NCBI RefSeq assembly: GCF_019823105.1
Contig: NZ_CP081958.1
Location: forward strand, 1,426,001-1,490,000
DNA: 64,000 nucleotides
Origin: Halobaculum magnesiiphilum
GTDB lineage: Archaea; Halobacteriota; Halobacteria; Halobacteriales; Haloferacaceae
Reading direction: 5' to 3'
Shown here: piece by piece, positions 32,214 through 42,114 of the stretch
How the letters are laid out: every line of letters begins with the position of its first letter
How positions within the stretch are numbered: the stretch's first letter is position 1
Notes under the pieces: model-generated
Told to the model about the DNA's origin: nothing
Databases searched by the model: none
The model's input: only the letters and a program-made list of their open reading frames with translations
Made by a program: the position numbers and the translations under genes

Positions 32214-32819
32214 ATGTTCGAATTCATCACGGACGAGGAAGAGCGCGGGCAAGTTGGTATCGGGACGCTCATCGTGTTCATCGCGATGGTACTCGTGGCG
32301 GCGATCGCCGCGGGTGTCCTGATCAACACCGCAGGCTTCCTTCAGAGCAAGTCGCAGGAAACGGGTCAACAGAGCAGTAAGCAGGTCAGCGACCGCGTGC
32401 AGGAGGTCGCCACCGTCGGCAGCGTGACCAGTGCCGGCGACGCTATCGACTACGTCAACGTGACGGTGACGCAGGCGGCCGGCGCCGGCGAGATCGACCT
32501 CCAGAACACGACGGTGACCTGGATCGGTCCGAGCGGGACCTACCAGCTGATCGCTCACAGCGATTTCGACAACACCTCGGACGCTACGGGTGAAACGTTC
32601 ACCTACGACGTCGTCAAGGACAGCGACGGCAGCGCGCCCGTCCTCAACGACAACGACGACCGACTGCAGTACATCTTCGACGTCGACCAGATCGCCGGGA
32701 GCGACCTCGGTGAGGGCGACGAAGTGACGATCAAGGTCAACACGATGGCCGGCGCGACGACGAGCATCCGGTTCACCGTACCCGAGTCGCTCGGGAACAA
32801 GGAAGCCGTCGAGCTGTAA
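32214..32819 (+). CDS. archaellin (flagellin)
   Basis: 201 residues. The class III signal peptide ends [14 protein letters not shown], with PibD cleavage expected after Gly12, then the hydrophobic assembly helix (about 13-40). Three N-glycosylation sequons follow (N82 VT, N98 TT, N120 TS), as usual for archaellins. It polymerises into the archaellum filament. A/T-rich promoter and leader sequence precede it. It is isolated: no archaellum motor or accessory genes are near. Size and sequence fit a full-length functional subunit. Confidence 0.9.
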   Translation: MFEFITDEEERGQVGIGTLIVFIAMVLVAAIAAGVLINTAGFLQSKSQETGQQSSKQVSDRVQEVATVGSVTSAGDAIDYVNVTVTQAAGAGEIDLQNTTVTWIGPSGTYQLIAHSDFDNTSDATGETFTYDVVKDSDGSAPVLNDNDDRLQYIFDVDQIAGSDLGEGDEVTIKVNTMAGATTSIRFTVPESLGNKEAVEL

Positions 32820-32993
32820 GTCGGCTCTCCCCCGTTCTCTCGGTTCGCTTCGACGAGCAGTCACAGCGATCGTCGGTCGGCCGACCGGACGGGCGTTCGT
32901 CGACGACGACAGCGGCGTGACCGCCCCGAGAGCGTAGCTTCAGGGCGCTGCAAGCGCCGGATAACGAAGTGTCACACCGACCTCCGTGAACGG

Positions 32994-34148
32994 ATGATGA
33001 GCGAGGACGGTGACGGGGACAGCGACGGATCGTGGAGGAGACGAGGCGTCCTGACGGCGCTGGGGACCGGCGCCGTCGCGGCGGCACTGGGCGAACCGAC
33101 GGCGGCCGCGGCGTCCGATCCCGAGCCGTCGTACGTCGTCGAGCAGGGGTCGACGTGCGTCCAGGTTCGTCCCCTTCAGGGGTCGGAAACCGCCGAGCAG
33201 TTCTACGAGTACCAGCTGCCGTCGCGGTACGTCTCCGAGGAGAACGGCGCGGTCGTCGGCGACGAGGACCGATACAACTCGGCGGGAACGCGCGACCTCC
33301 AGCGCGCCGACACCAGCATCCTCTTGCTGTACGACGGGCCGGAGGCCGTGAGCCTGGTCGTCGTCCACGGCGGCCCCGACAGCCCCGACGGCGGGTCGGC
33401 GACGTTCACCGTCGACGGGCTCCCGACCGACGGCGAGTGGGTCGTCGCCGACGACCTGTACGACGCCGACTCGAACTACGACCGGTGGACCGTCGACGGC
33501 GACCCCCAGCGTATCGACTGGACCTGGGCCGACGGTCGCACCGACGGCGGCGTCTTTCGCCCCCTCGGGGACGACCTCGACGCCACGATCGACCCCGCGT
33601 TCAACGAGGCCGCCAGGCTGTTCGGCGTCTACTACGAGGGGCGCGTGACCGACTGGCAACTCCTCTCGGCGACCGACGACGGCGTCGAACGCGTGTCGCT
33701 GGCCCTCGACGAGCCGATCCGTGTGAGAGTCGGTACGTGCGGCTCCGACGGGACGGGCGGCGATGGGGACGACGAGACCGACGACGATGCGGACGCGCCG
33801 GACGACGACTCCGACGAGGACGAAGATCGCAAACGTGAGGAAGGAGGCGATGACGGGGATGACGACGAGGGCGACGCAGAGGAAGAAGACGACGACGAAG
33901 ACCGCGAACGTGACGATGAGGACGGCGACGGCGATGACGATGAAGACGAGGACAGTGATGACGATGAAGACGAGGACAGTGATGACGATGAAGACGACGT
34001 GGGACCGCCGGACGATGCGGGACCGCCCGACGACGCCGGCCCGCCGGATGACGCGGGGCCGCCCGACGGTGCAGGGCCACCCGAGGATGCCGGACCGCCG
34101 GACGACGCCGGTCCCCCTGGTGACGACGATGACGAGGAGGACGACTGA
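32994..34148 (+). CDS. Tat-exported acidic protein with GPPDDA repeat tail
   Basis: 384 residues. A Tat signal (SWRRRGVLTALGTG, about 13-26) leads to a folded domain (about 40-255) with Trp/Tyr-rich strands (VVADDLYDADSNYDRWTVDG, DWTWADGRTDGG). Then comes an extremely acidic Asp/Glu tract (about 255-335) and seven GPP-starting hexapeptides (337-377), ending in acid residues. The acidic tract contains two exact 24-bp DNA repeats (33933-33956, 33957-33980). It is probably a secreted or surface protein. The domain is not recognised. Confidence 0.8.
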   Translation: MMSEDGDGDSDGSWRRRGVLTALGTGAVAAALGEPTAAAASDPEPSYVVEQGSTCVQVRPLQGSETAEQFYEYQLPSRYVSEENGAVVGDEDRYNSAGTRDLQRADTSILLLYDGPEAVSLVVVHGGPDSPDGGSATFTVDGLPTDGEWVVADDLYDADSNYDRWTVDGDPQRIDWTWADGRTDGGVFRPLGDDLDATIDPAFNEAARLFGVYYEGRVTDWQLLSATDDGVERVSLALDEPIRVRVGTCGSDGTGGDGDDETDDDADAPDDDSDEDEDRKREEGGDDGDDDEGDAEEEDDDEDRERDDEDGDGDDDEDEDSDDDEDEDSDDDEDDVGPPDDAGPPDDAGPPDDAGPPDGAGPPEDAGPPDDAGPPGDDDDEEDD

Positions 34149-34186
34149 ACACTGAACGCTCTCTGAAACTGGAAATGCGGGAGAAG

Positions 34187-34259
34187 TGGGCCGGCGCGAA
34201 TTTGAATCGCGGTTACGGCCACCCGAAGGCCGAAGGATACCAAGCTACCCCACCGGCCC
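34187..34259 (-). tRNA. tRNA-Pro (anticodon CGG)
   Basis: A 73-nt cloverleaf on the minus strand. The acceptor GGGCCGG pairs with CCGGCCC, and the discriminator is A. The anticodon stem is CGGCC/GGCCG with loop TTCGGGT, so the anticodon is CGG (34223-34225), reading CCG. The T arm is CGCGA-TTCAAAT-TCGCG. There is no intron and no encoded CCA. It lies just downstream of the repeat-tailed protein gene and close to the tRNA methylase gene trmY on the same strand. Confidence 0.95.
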
Positions 34260-34349
34260 GCACACGGAGGGAGGCGAGCCGCTCTGTTAAGGCTTCCGAA
34301 CCCCGAGCAATCGCCGGCTCGTGGCCCGGTCTCGCACACGCCACGCGAC

Positions 34350-34940
34350 TCAGTAGCCTGCGTAGCCGTCGGTGTCGAGGTAGTTGTTCGCCACCGCGAT
34401 CGCGTGGTCCGCGTGGATCGCCTCGGGGCCGAGCCTGACCCGCCGGTCCGCCCGGTCGGCGAGGAGGGCCGCCTCCTCGTCGGTGAAGTCCGAGTGGTCC
34501 GAGAGGACGAACACCGGGTCCGCGGGCGGGTCGGTCTTCGCGACGGGGTCGCCGTCCTCGTGCAGTTGGACGAGGGTGCCGTCGAGGGCGGCGAGTGTCG
34601 CGTCGAGGCCCATCCGGTACAGTTCGACCCCGGGCGACACCTCAGCGGGCATGTGGCCGATGGCGTCCTCGCGGGCGTCGAGCGCGTCGCGGACGCGGGC
34701 GGCGGTCGTGCGCTCGTCGGGGTGGAGTCCGCGGGCGGTGGCGCCCGAGAACCGGACGGTGTACTCGTCGCCGAGGACGAGGTGGACGCGGCTGTCCTCG
34801 CGGATGCCGTGCGAGAGGAACAGGCCGGCGTTGACACAGCGACACAGCAGATCGAGGCGCCCGGCCCCGCCCGCGAGGTCGTCGAGGCTGAAGTCGGGCG
34901 TCGTGGGGGCGTCGTGGCCGCAGACGACGAACTGGCGCAT
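34350..34940 (-). CDS. trmY: tRNA (pseudouridine-54 N1)-methyltransferase TrmY
   Basis: 196 residues of the SPOUT family, starting with the diagnostic [36 protein letters not shown] and [17 protein letters not shown] carry the SAM-binding knot region. TrmY methylates pseudouridine 54 to m1-pseudouridine in archaeal tRNAs. The pseudouridine at that site is made by Pus10, encoded at 53064-54596 in this window. Length is normal. It lies about 90 bp from the tRNA-Pro gene on the same strand. Confidence 0.93.
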   Translation of the reverse strand: MRQFVVCGHDAPTTPDFSLDDLAGGAGRLDLLCRCVNAGLFLSHGIREDSRVHLVLGDEYTVRFSGATARGLHPDERTTAARVRDALDAREDAIGHMPAEVSPGVELYRMGLDATLAALDGTLVQLHEDGDPVAKTDPPADPVFVLSDHSDFTDEEAALLADRADRRVRLGPEAIHADHAIAVANNYLDTDGYAGY

Positions 34941-35046
34941 ACCGTTCGTCCCTGCGGCGACGACCTGTACGTTCTGGTCCGACGGCGCGAAGGGGCGGCA
35001 GACGCACGGTGTGAGCACACGCGCAGATCCCCACATGCGTATGCAC

Positions 35047-35106
35047 AACCGTGCGATGATGGGTGAAATCGTGACGAACCGTGCGTTGATGAGTGAAATC
35101 GTGACG
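35047..35106 (+). repeat. two 30-bp direct repeats upstream of the peptide transporter promoter
   Basis: Units at 35047-35076 and 35077-35106 differ at only two of 30 positions (AACCGTGCGATGATGGGTGA... and AACCGTGCGTTGATGAGTGA...). They abut exactly and end about 17 bp before the TATA-like TTTTAT. Thirty bp is close to three helical turns, so the two sites face the same side. This suits an activator or repressor operator. Confidence 0.7.
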
Positions 35107-35122
35107 ACAGCGAACGGCACGC

Positions 35123-35128
35123 TTTTAT
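35123..35128 (+). promoter_or_regulatory. TATA box for the peptide ABC transporter operon
   Basis: TTTTAT, placing the transcription start near 35152 and giving a leader of about 24 nt that contains GAGGG (35163-35167) before the ATG at 35176. Confidence 0.5.
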
Positions 35129-35175
35129 GTCTCAATTTTCCATGACAGAGTATCCCATCGTTGAGGGACACAACC

Positions 35176-36873
35176 ATGACAAACGAAGGAAAGCAGTACG
35201 TCCTCGATCGTATCAACCGGCGGTCGTTCATCGCGGGTACCGGCGCGGCCGGCGTCACGGCGCTGGCCGGCTGTGCCGGCGGCGGCGACGACGGCGGCGA
35301 TGAGACAACCGAAGGCGACGGCGGCAACGGCGGCGGCGACACCGACGACAGCACGCCGACGCCGGAGGAGTCGACCGGCGGGACGCTCAACCTCGCACAG
35401 GTGAAGAGCCCGATCGAGTTCGACCCGGTCGTCCTGAACGACGTTCCGTCCGACCAGGTCTCCCAGCTGATCTTCGACTCGCTGTACGCCTACGGCGAGG
35501 GCACCGGCATCGGCCCGAGCATGGCGACCGGCGAGCCGGAGATCTCCAACGAGGGCCAGCGGTACGTCGTCGAGATCAACGGGGACGCCACGTTCCAGAA
35601 CGGCGACCCGGTGACCGCCGAGGACGTGAAGTACAGCTTCGAGGCACCCGTCGACGAGGAGACGGAGAACGCCTCCGAGGTCAACATGATCGACTCGATC
35701 ACGGCCGTCGACGAGAAGACGGTCCAGTTCGACCTCCTGTACCCCTACGGCGCGTTCATGACGGTGCTCGCGGGCCGCGACATCGTACCGATGTCCGTGC
35801 GTGAGGAGGACAAGGACGCGTTCAACACGTCGAACCCGGTCGGCTCCGGGCCCTTCGAGTTCGACAGCTGGCAGGAGGGCGACTACGTCGACCTCGTCCG
35901 CAACGACGACTACTGGGGCGAGCCGGTGCCGAACCTCGCGAAGATCCACTTCACGCCCGTCGAGGAGGCGACGACCCGCGTCACCACCCTCCGCAACGGC
36001 GAGAACGACGTCATCGAGGAGATCCCGCCGAAGCTCTACTCCACCGTCCGCAGCATCGAGGACGCCAGCATCGACGAGGTGCCCGGCATCGGGTACTTCT
36101 ACCTCGCGTTCAACTGCAACGAGGGGCCGACGGCCGACCCGCGGGTCCGCGAGGCGATCGACTACTGCTTCTCGATGGACGACGCGGTGGCGAACTACGT
36201 CGAGCCGACCGGCGTCCGCCAGTACAGCCCGTTCCCCGCGTCCATCGCGGAGGAGTGGGAGTTCCCGGTCGACCAGTGGTCGGAGATCCCCCACGACAAG
36301 AACATCGACGAGGCGACGGCGCTGTTCGATGAGGCCGGCGTCTCGATGGACTACTCGTGGCGGATCATCGTCCCGCCGGACGACAAGCGCGAACAGATCG
36401 GTATCTCCGTCTCGAACGGCCTGAAGGAGGCCGGCTTCAGCAACGTCTCGGTCCAGCGGCTCGACTGGGGCGCGTTCCTGGAGCAGTACGTCACGGGGAG
36501 CGAGGACGACTACAACATGTACACGCTCGGCTGGTCCGGCTCGCCCGACCCCGACGCGTTCACCTACTACATGTTCGGCCGGACCGAGGACACGCTCGGC
36601 GTCACGAACGGGTCGTACTACGGCGCCAACAGCGAGCGCGGCAAGGAGGCCGCCGAGAAGCTCGTCACGGCTCGCGAGTCCGCCGAGCGTGCGGAGCGCA
36701 AGCAGCTCTACACCGAGGCTGTCACGACGATCCTCGAGGATCGCGCGCACCTGCCCGCGTACAACCTCAAGAACAGCTTCGGCGTGAAGGAGTACGTCAA
36801 CAACTTCGCGGCACACCCGGTCGACTCGTTCCACCTCGCCTCCGAGAGCCACAACGTGTCGGTCGACAAGTAA
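35176..36873 (+). CDS. dppA: peptide ABC transporter substrate-binding lipoprotein
   Basis: 565 residues. A Tat signal ([14 protein letters not shown]) with lipobox LAGCAGGG is followed by a Gly/Asp/Thr linker, then a family 5 (DppA/OppA) binding protein: [45 protein letters not shown] and [15 protein letters not shown]. It captures peptides or related solutes outside the cell and delivers them to the permease encoded by the next genes. It is the first gene of a five-gene operon, preceded by a 30-bp direct repeat pair. Confidence 0.9.
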   Translation: MTNEGKQYVLDRINRRSFIAGTGAAGVTALAGCAGGGDDGGDETTEGDGGNGGGDTDDSTPTPEESTGGTLNLAQVKSPIEFDPVVLNDVPSDQVSQLIFDSLYAYGEGTGIGPSMATGEPEISNEGQRYVVEINGDATFQNGDPVTAEDVKYSFEAPVDEETENASEVNMIDSITAVDEKTVQFDLLYPYGAFMTVLAGRDIVPMSVREEDKDAFNTSNPVGSGPFEFDSWQEGDYVDLVRNDDYWGEPVPNLAKIHFTPVEEATTRVTTLRNGENDVIEEIPPKLYSTVRSIEDASIDEVPGIGYFYLAFNCNEGPTADPRVREAIDYCFSMDDAVANYVEPTGVRQYSPFPASIAEEWEFPVDQWSEIPHDKNIDEATALFDEAGVSMDYSWRIIVPPDDKREQIGISVSNGLKEAGFSNVSVQRLDWGAFLEQYVTGSEDDYNMYTLGWSGSPDPDAFTYYMFGRTEDTLGVTNGSYYGANSERGKEAAEKLVTARESAERAERKQLYTEAVTTILEDRAHLPAYNLKNSFGVKEYVNNFAAHPVDSFHLASESHNVSVDK

Positions 36874-36879
36874 CGTCTG

Positions 36880-36897
36880 ACGGCCGCTTCCGGCCGT
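36880..36897 (+). terminator. intra-operon stem-loop after the binding-protein gene
   Basis: ACGGCCG (36880-36886) and CGGCCGT (36891-36897) form a perfect 7-bp stem with a CTTC loop, followed by a T-rich stretch. It begins 7 bases after the stop codon. Such hairpins often trim or protect the 3' end so that the binding protein is made in excess over the permease. Confidence 0.55.
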
Positions 36898-36955
36898 TCC
36901 CGTTTCGTTTATACCGGAAGCCGGCAAACGCACGCTAACGACACCAACTCAGACA

Positions 36956-37954
36956 ATGGGACGCGCACAGTACACCATTCGACGCATACTCCAGGCGATT
37001 CCGGTCCTCGTGGGCGTCGCCGCCATCACCTATTTCCTGATGGAGGCGATGCCGGGCGACCCCGTGAGCATCATGCTCGGCCCGTCACCCAGCGCCCAGC
37101 AGGCCGCCGCCATCCGGGCGAAGTACGGGCTGGACCAGCCCGTATGGCTCCGGTTCCTGAACTACCTCTGGGACGCGATCCAACTCGATCTCGGCCAGAG
37201 CCTCTACTACAAGGTCCCGGTCACACAGAAGATCGCGGAACGACTGCCCGTGACGCTGCTGTTGCTGCTCTCGAGCTTCACGTTCGCCGTCGTCACGGCC
37301 GTCCCGCTCGGCATCATCTCGGCCAAGCGGCGCAACAAGCCGACCGACCACGTCTCGCGGATCGTCGCGCTGATCGGCGTGTCGACCCCGTCGTTCTGGA
37401 TCGGCCTGATGCTCATCATCGTCTTCGCCTACCGGCTCGACGTGCTGCCGGCGACGGACCTCGTCCTGCCGTGGGCGCCCGTCGCGTCGATCGACGGCGC
37501 GAACAGCCGACTGGGCGTGCTCGTAGAGACCGGCGAGCACCTCCTGTTGCCGACGCTGTCGCTCGGGACGCTCCAGATGGCGGCGCTTACCCGCATCGAG
37601 CGCTCCTCGATGCTCGAGGTGCTCGGCGAGGACTACGTGAAGCTCGCACGCGCCTACGGCGTGAGCGAGTTCACCATCCTCCGGAAACACGCCTTCCGTA
37701 ACGCACAGCTCCCGCTCATCACGCTGCTCGGACTTCAGCTTACCAGCGCCATCGGCGGCGCCGTGCTGACCGAGACCGTGTTCTCGATCAACGGGATGGG
37801 GCGACTCATCATTACCGCGATCAACAATCAGGACTTCGCGCTGGTCACCGGCACCACGCTCGTGTTCGGCTTCGTGTTCGTGGTCGGCGTGATCATCACC
37901 GACCTCTCGTACGCGTACATCGACCCGCGCGTCACCTTCGACGAGAATGACTGA
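36956..37954 (+). CDS. dppB: peptide ABC transporter permease (DppB type)
   Basis: 332 residues with six spans. The N-terminal RRILQAIPVLVGVAAITYF helix and the EMPGDP-like MEAMPGDPVSIMLG loop are classic DppB. The EAA loop that docks the ATPases is EVLGEDYVKLARAYGVSE (about 222-239). Together with DppC it forms the transmembrane channel for peptides. It follows the binding-protein gene by 82 bp and precedes dppC by 6 bp. Confidence 0.92.
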   Translation: MGRAQYTIRRILQAIPVLVGVAAITYFLMEAMPGDPVSIMLGPSPSAQQAAAIRAKYGLDQPVWLRFLNYLWDAIQLDLGQSLYYKVPVTQKIAERLPVTLLLLLSSFTFAVVTAVPLGIISAKRRNKPTDHVSRIVALIGVSTPSFWIGLMLIIVFAYRLDVLPATDLVLPWAPVASIDGANSRLGVLVETGEHLLLPTLSLGTLQMAALTRIERSSMLEVLGEDYVKLARAYGVSEFTILRKHAFRNAQLPLITLLGLQLTSAIGGAVLTETVFSINGMGRLIITAINNQDFALVTGTTLVFGFVFVVGVIITDLSYAYIDPRVTFDEND

Positions 37955-37960
37955 CTGACA

Positions 37961-39001
37961 ATGGCTACGACCACCGATACAGACACGGACCCGACCCGCA
38001 GCCACGACACCGAGGAGGCGGGCGCTGCCGAGCAGCCCGAAGCCCGCGTCGGGTGGCGGTACACCCTCAAGCAGGTGCGCCGCGACCCGACCGCGCTCGC
38101 CGGCCTGACCATCATCAGCGTCGCCACGGTCGTCGCCGTCGTCGCCTTCGTCGACGACGTCGTCTTCGAGTACCTGAACCAGTATCAGGTGTTCGCGAGC
38201 ATGGGCATCGAGCAGTACGCAATCGCCCAGGCGGTGTGGGTGAGCCCCATCGCCGAGACGGGCGCGTCCATCCTCCGCCCGCCGATGTACATCACCAACC
38301 AGCTGTACCCGAACGACCCGGGGACGCTGGCACACCCGCTGGGGACCGATCACCGCGGGCGGGACGTGCTCGTCCGGCTGTTCTACGGGACGCGAATCGC
38401 CATCACCGTCGGTGTCGTCTCGACCGGCGTGGCGATGATCCTGGGAATGATCGTCGGCTCGGTCGCCGGCTACTACGGCGGCCTGATCGACGACGTGCTC
38501 ATGCGCGGCGCCGAAACGCTGTACGCCATCCCGTTCCTGGTGCTCGTCATCGTGTTCATGGTGGCGTTCGACCGGAGCCTCACCTACGCGATGATCGGCG
38601 TCGGGATCGCGACCATCCCGACGTTCGCCCGGCTCATCCGCTCGCGGGTGCTGTCGGTCCGGGAGGAGGACTACGTCGAGGCCGCACGCGCGGCCGGCGT
38701 CCGCGACCGGAACATCATCTTCCGCCACGTCATCCCGAACAGCTTCGCGCCCGTGCTCGTACAGGCCACGCTCCAGGTGGGCGTCGCGATCCTCATCGTC
38801 GCCGGCCTGTCGTTCCTCGGCTACGGCGCCCAGCCACCGACGCCGTCGTGGGGGCAGATGCTCAACAACTCCAGGAACTACATGCTCCCGAACCCGTGGT
38901 TCAGCGTCTGGCCCGGCCTCGCCATCCTGATCACCGTGGTCGGGTTCAACCTGGTCGGCGACGGCCTGCGTGACGCACTCGATCCCCGTATCAACAACTA
39001 A
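37961..39001 (+). CDS. dppC: peptide ABC transporter permease (DppC type)
   Basis: 346 residues. A polar N-terminal extension (about 1-30) precedes the first span (about 46-65). The large external loop contains HPLGTDHRGRDVLVRLFYGT, the DppC signature. The EAA loop is VREEDYVEAARAAGVRDRNI (about 230-249). It pairs with DppB. Its stop codon overlaps the ATG of the ATPase gene by one base (TAATG), showing translational coupling. Confidence 0.92.
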   Translation: MATTTDTDTDPTRSHDTEEAGAAEQPEARVGWRYTLKQVRRDPTALAGLTIISVATVVAVVAFVDDVVFEYLNQYQVFASMGIEQYAIAQAVWVSPIAETGASILRPPMYITNQLYPNDPGTLAHPLGTDHRGRDVLVRLFYGTRIAITVGVVSTGVAMILGMIVGSVAGYYGGLIDDVLMRGAETLYAIPFLVLVIVFMVAFDRSLTYAMIGVGIATIPTFARLIRSRVLSVREEDYVEAARAAGVRDRNIIFRHVIPNSFAPVLVQATLQVGVAILIVAGLSFLGYGAQPPTPSWGQMLNNSRNYMLPNPWFSVWPGLAILITVVGFNLVGDGLRDALDPRINN

Positions 39002-40155
39002 TGAGTCACAAAGAGCCACTACTGAAAGTCGAGAACCTGAAGACCCAGTTCTTCACAGAGGAGGGAACCGTCCGTGCCGTGGACGGCGTGAGTTTCGAAG
39101 TACAGCCCGGCGAACTCGTCGGACTCGTCGGCGAATCCGGCGCCGGGAAGTCGGTCGCCGCACAGTCGATCATGCGGCTCGTCGAGGAGCCGGGCCGCAT
39201 CGTCGACGGGACGGTGACCTACAAGGGCCGCAAGCTCGTCGACATCGAGGAGCGGTCCGACGGCACCCTCGAGGAGTCGGAGGAGATGCTCACCCAGCAG
39301 GAGATGCGCCGGGACATCCGCGGGAAGGAGATCGCCATCATCTTCCAGGACCCGATGGAGTCGCTCAACCCCGTGTTCAAGGTGGGCGGCCAGCTTCGGG
39401 AGTTCATCGAGCTGAACCGGGACGTGAGCTCCGCCGAGGCCGAGGAGATCGCCGTGGACATGCTCCGCGAGGTGGGCATCCCCGAGCCGGAGAAGCGGTA
39501 CGACGAGTACCCCCACCAGTTCTCCGGCGGGATGCGCCAGCGCGTGCTCATCGCCATGGCGCTGGCGTGCGAGCCGAGCCTCATCATCGCGGACGAGCCG
39601 ACGACCGCCCTCGACGTCACCGTCGAGGGGCAGATCCTCGACCTCGTCGAGGATCTCCGCGAGAAGTACAACACCGCGTTCGTCTGGGTCACCCACGACA
39701 TGGGCGTCGTCGCGGAGATCTGCGACAGCGTGAACGTGATGTACCTCGGCGAGGTCATCGAGCAGGCAGACGTCGAGGACCTGTTCTACGACACCAAGCA
39801 CCCGTACACCGAGGCGCTGCTCCGGTCGATCCCGCGACCCGACCGGACGGTGGAGTCGCTCGACCCCATCAGCGGGGTGATGCCGGAGGCGATCAACCCG
39901 CCGTCCGGCTGTCGATTCCACACGCGCTGTCCCGAGGCCCGGGAGGTGTGCCGGGAGGCGCATCCGAAACACGGGCCGCCCGAGGAGGGTGTCACCGACC
40001 GGGAGGCCGCGGAGGGCGAAAGCGAGCACCTCGTCTCGTGTGTGAAGTACGAGAACGTCGACTACGAACACAGCGAACCGCTGGACAACGAGTCCACCGA
40101 GGCGTTCGCGGGCGGGCTCAGCGAACTCCGCGCGGGAGGTGATGACGGTGAGTGA
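39001..40155 (+). CDS. dppD: peptide ABC transporter ATP-binding protein (DppD type)
   Basis: 384 residues. Walker A is GESGAGKS (44-51), the signature is FSGGMRQR and Walker B is [12 protein letters not shown], followed by the H-loop (WVTHDMGV). The oligopeptide-transporter C-terminal domain has the Cys motif [15 protein letters not shown]. It powers transport with the DppF partner. It starts within the dppC stop codon, and its end overlaps the dppF start region. Confidence 0.93.
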   Translation: MSHKEPLLKVENLKTQFFTEEGTVRAVDGVSFEVQPGELVGLVGESGAGKSVAAQSIMRLVEEPGRIVDGTVTYKGRKLVDIEERSDGTLEESEEMLTQQEMRRDIRGKEIAIIFQDPMESLNPVFKVGGQLREFIELNRDVSSAEAEEIAVDMLREVGIPEPEKRYDEYPHQFSGGMRQRVLIAMALACEPSLIIADEPTTALDVTVEGQILDLVEDLREKYNTAFVWVTHDMGVVAEICDSVNVMYLGEVIEQADVEDLFYDTKHPYTEALLRSIPRPDRTVESLDPISGVMPEAINPPSGCRFHTRCPEAREVCREAHPKHGPPEEGVTDREAAEGESEHLVSCVKYENVDYEHSEPLDNESTEAFAGGLSELRAGGDDGE

Positions 40156-41437
40156 CGCCGACACGCTATTGCGCGTGGAGAACCTCACCAAGCACTTCAG
40201 CCAGTCGAGCGGCATCCTCGACACCTTCCTCTCGAACCCGCCGGTTCGGGCGGTCGACGGCGTCTCCTTCGACATCCGCGAGGGGGAGACGCTCGGGCTC
40301 GTCGGCGAGTCCGGCTGCGGCAAGTCGACGCTCGCGCGCACCGTGTTGCGGCTGGTCGACCCGACCGACGGCGCGGTGTACTTCAACGGGGCCAACCTGG
40401 CGGAACTCTCCGGCAGCGACCTCCGGGAGCAGCGCCGCGACATGCAGATGATCTTCCAGGACCCCCAGTCGAGCCTCGACCCGCGGATGAAGGTCGGCCC
40501 GATCGTCGAGGAGCCGATGAAGGCCCACGGGCTCTACGAGGGCGAGCGGGAGGAGCGCGTCCGCGAGCTGCTCGAGAAGGTGGGGCTCGACCCTCAACAC
40601 TACAACCGCTACCCGCACCAGTTCTCCGGCGGACAGCGCCAGCGCATCAACCTGGCGCGCGCGCTGGCGGTGAACCCCGACTTCATCGTCTGTGACGAGC
40701 CCGTCTCCGCGCTGGACGTCTCCATCCAGGCGCAGGTGCTCAACACGATGCAGGAGCTCCAGGACGAGTTCGGGCTCACCTACCTGTTCATCGCGCACGA
40801 CCTCTCGGTCATCCGCCACATCTCCGACCGCGTCGCCGTGATGTACCTCGGCAACCTCGTCGAGCTCGCCGAGACCGAGGAGCTGTTCGAGAACCCGCAA
40901 CACCCCTACACCGAGGCGCTGCTCGATTCGATCCCCGTGCCGGACCCGCGCTCGAGGGGCAAGCGCGGCGTGCTCGAGGGCGACGTTCCCTCGCCGATCG
41001 AACCGCCGTCCGGCTGTCGGTTCCGGACGCGCTGTCCCGAGCTCATCCAGCCGGACGAGTACGCGATGGACGCCGACACGTGGGACGAGGTGCTGGCGTT
41101 CACGAGGGCGGTGAAGCGCCGCACCTTCGAGGCGCCCGATAGGACGACGGTCCGCCGCGAGTTCTTCGAGGGCGACACCCCCGACGGCGAGGTCGGCGAG
41201 GTCGTCGACCGCGCCCTCGACGAGGTGCTCGCGGACGAGTGGGACGCCGCGGCCGAGCGGCTCTCGGAGACGTTCGAGGAGCCGAGCATCTGCGCCCGCG
41301 AGGACCCGAACTACGTCGTCGAGTCGGAGTACGGCACCGGCGAGCACCTCGCCGCCTGCCACCTCCACCGCGACGACGCGGCGGCGACCCGGGACGGAAC
41401 CGAGGGCGCACCGGGCGCCGCGTCCGCCGACGACTGA
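40148..41437 (+). CDS. dppF: peptide ABC transporter ATP-binding protein (DppF type)
   Basis: 429 residues from GTG 40148. Walker A is GESGCGKST, signature FSGGQRQR and Walker [13 protein letters not shown]. The C-terminal Cys motif (CRFRTRCPE ... CAREDP ... AACHLH) is split by an acidic insert of roughly 90 residues. The GTG was chosen because GGAGGTG (40135-40141) lies 6 bases before it. An in-frame ATG at 40142 would abut the ribosome-binding site. It overlaps the end of dppD by 8 bp. Confidence 0.9.
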   Translation: MSDADTLLRVENLTKHFSQSSGILDTFLSNPPVRAVDGVSFDIREGETLGLVGESGCGKSTLARTVLRLVDPTDGAVYFNGANLAELSGSDLREQRRDMQMIFQDPQSSLDPRMKVGPIVEEPMKAHGLYEGEREERVRELLEKVGLDPQHYNRYPHQFSGGQRQRINLARALAVNPDFIVCDEPVSALDVSIQAQVLNTMQELQDEFGLTYLFIAHDLSVIRHISDRVAVMYLGNLVELAETEELFENPQHPYTEALLDSIPVPDPRSRGKRGVLEGDVPSPIEPPSGCRFRTRCPELIQPDEYAMDADTWDEVLAFTRAVKRRTFEAPDRTTVRREFFEGDTPDGEVGEVVDRALDEVLADEWDAAAERLSETFEEPSICAREDPNYVVESEYGTGEHLAACHLHRDDAAATRDGTEGAPGAASADD

Positions 41438-41548
41438 CCGGTCGAAGGCGGGTCGGTCCCGCCGAACGTCGCCGTTCCCGTTCTCTTCGAGGCTACCGAC
41501 GCCGACGCCCGTGAGCGACGCGCCGGTCGGGCGACGCCACCCGGCCCG

Positions 41549-42040
41549 TCACTCGATCCGGAACGTCGTCGTGGCCGCGGGCCGCTCGTTCGCCGTGGCG
41601 AGGAACGCGCGGAGCTCGTGTTCGCCGGGGTCGAGCGGGACCGACCGCTCCCGGTCGTCGGTGACCCGTTTCACCCGGCCGTCCCACGTCCACGCGAAGG
41701 ACTTCCGCTCGCGGGCCCTGAACGCGAGCGCGCCGCGACCCCCCGGGTCGCGGCGCGGCTCGTCGCTTCCCTCCAGCAGCCCGTCGATCTCCCAGCCCCA
41801 GCGTCGACGCGACGCGGTCGGCACCTCGACGGGGACGGGGTAGGCGTTCCGGAGTTCGACGCGGACGCCGATCGGGTCGCCGGGGGCGTACACGTCGCCG
41901 TCGGTTTCGACCGAGACGGACAGCCCGCGCCGGAGCAGCCGACCCGGCAGCAGCCGGGAGACGGCCGCGCCGAGGTGGTCGCGCGTGTCGTCGAAGCCGT
42001 ACCGGTCCGTCTCCCCCGACCGGTTGCGCGGCTGTGGCAT
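41549..42040 (-). CDS. conserved haloarchaeal protein with beta-sandwich-like domain
   Basis: 163 residues, soluble. The central part reads like an immunoglobulin-type sandwich (LSVSVETDGDVYAPGDPIGV, then VELRNAYPVPVEVPT, and later FAWTWDGRVK and EHELRAFLATANERP). No signal peptide or membrane span. It sits between the ends of dppF and ggt, so no operon partner is clear. I recognise the pattern as a haloarchaeal family but cannot name a function. Confidence 0.7.
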   Translation of the reverse strand: MPQPRNRSGETDRYGFDDTRDHLGAAVSRLLPGRLLRRGLSVSVETDGDVYAPGDPIGVRVELRNAYPVPVEVPTASRRRWGWEIDGLLEGSDEPRRDPGGRGALAFRARERKSFAWTWDGRVKRVTDDRERSVPLDPGEHELRAFLATANERPAATTTFRIE

Positions 42041-42114
42041 GGATGACGGAAGGAAACCGACGGGCTTCGGTCTGTCGGTGCCTCGGGCGGGCCGGGTGAG
42101 CCCGCTCCGGGGGC

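Noticed and set aside
33632..35020. Minus-strand Ser/Pro-rich frame opposite the acidic repeat tail and across the tRNA
   Set aside because: It is the complement of Asp/Glu codon repeats and runs through a tRNA gene. No domain is visible.
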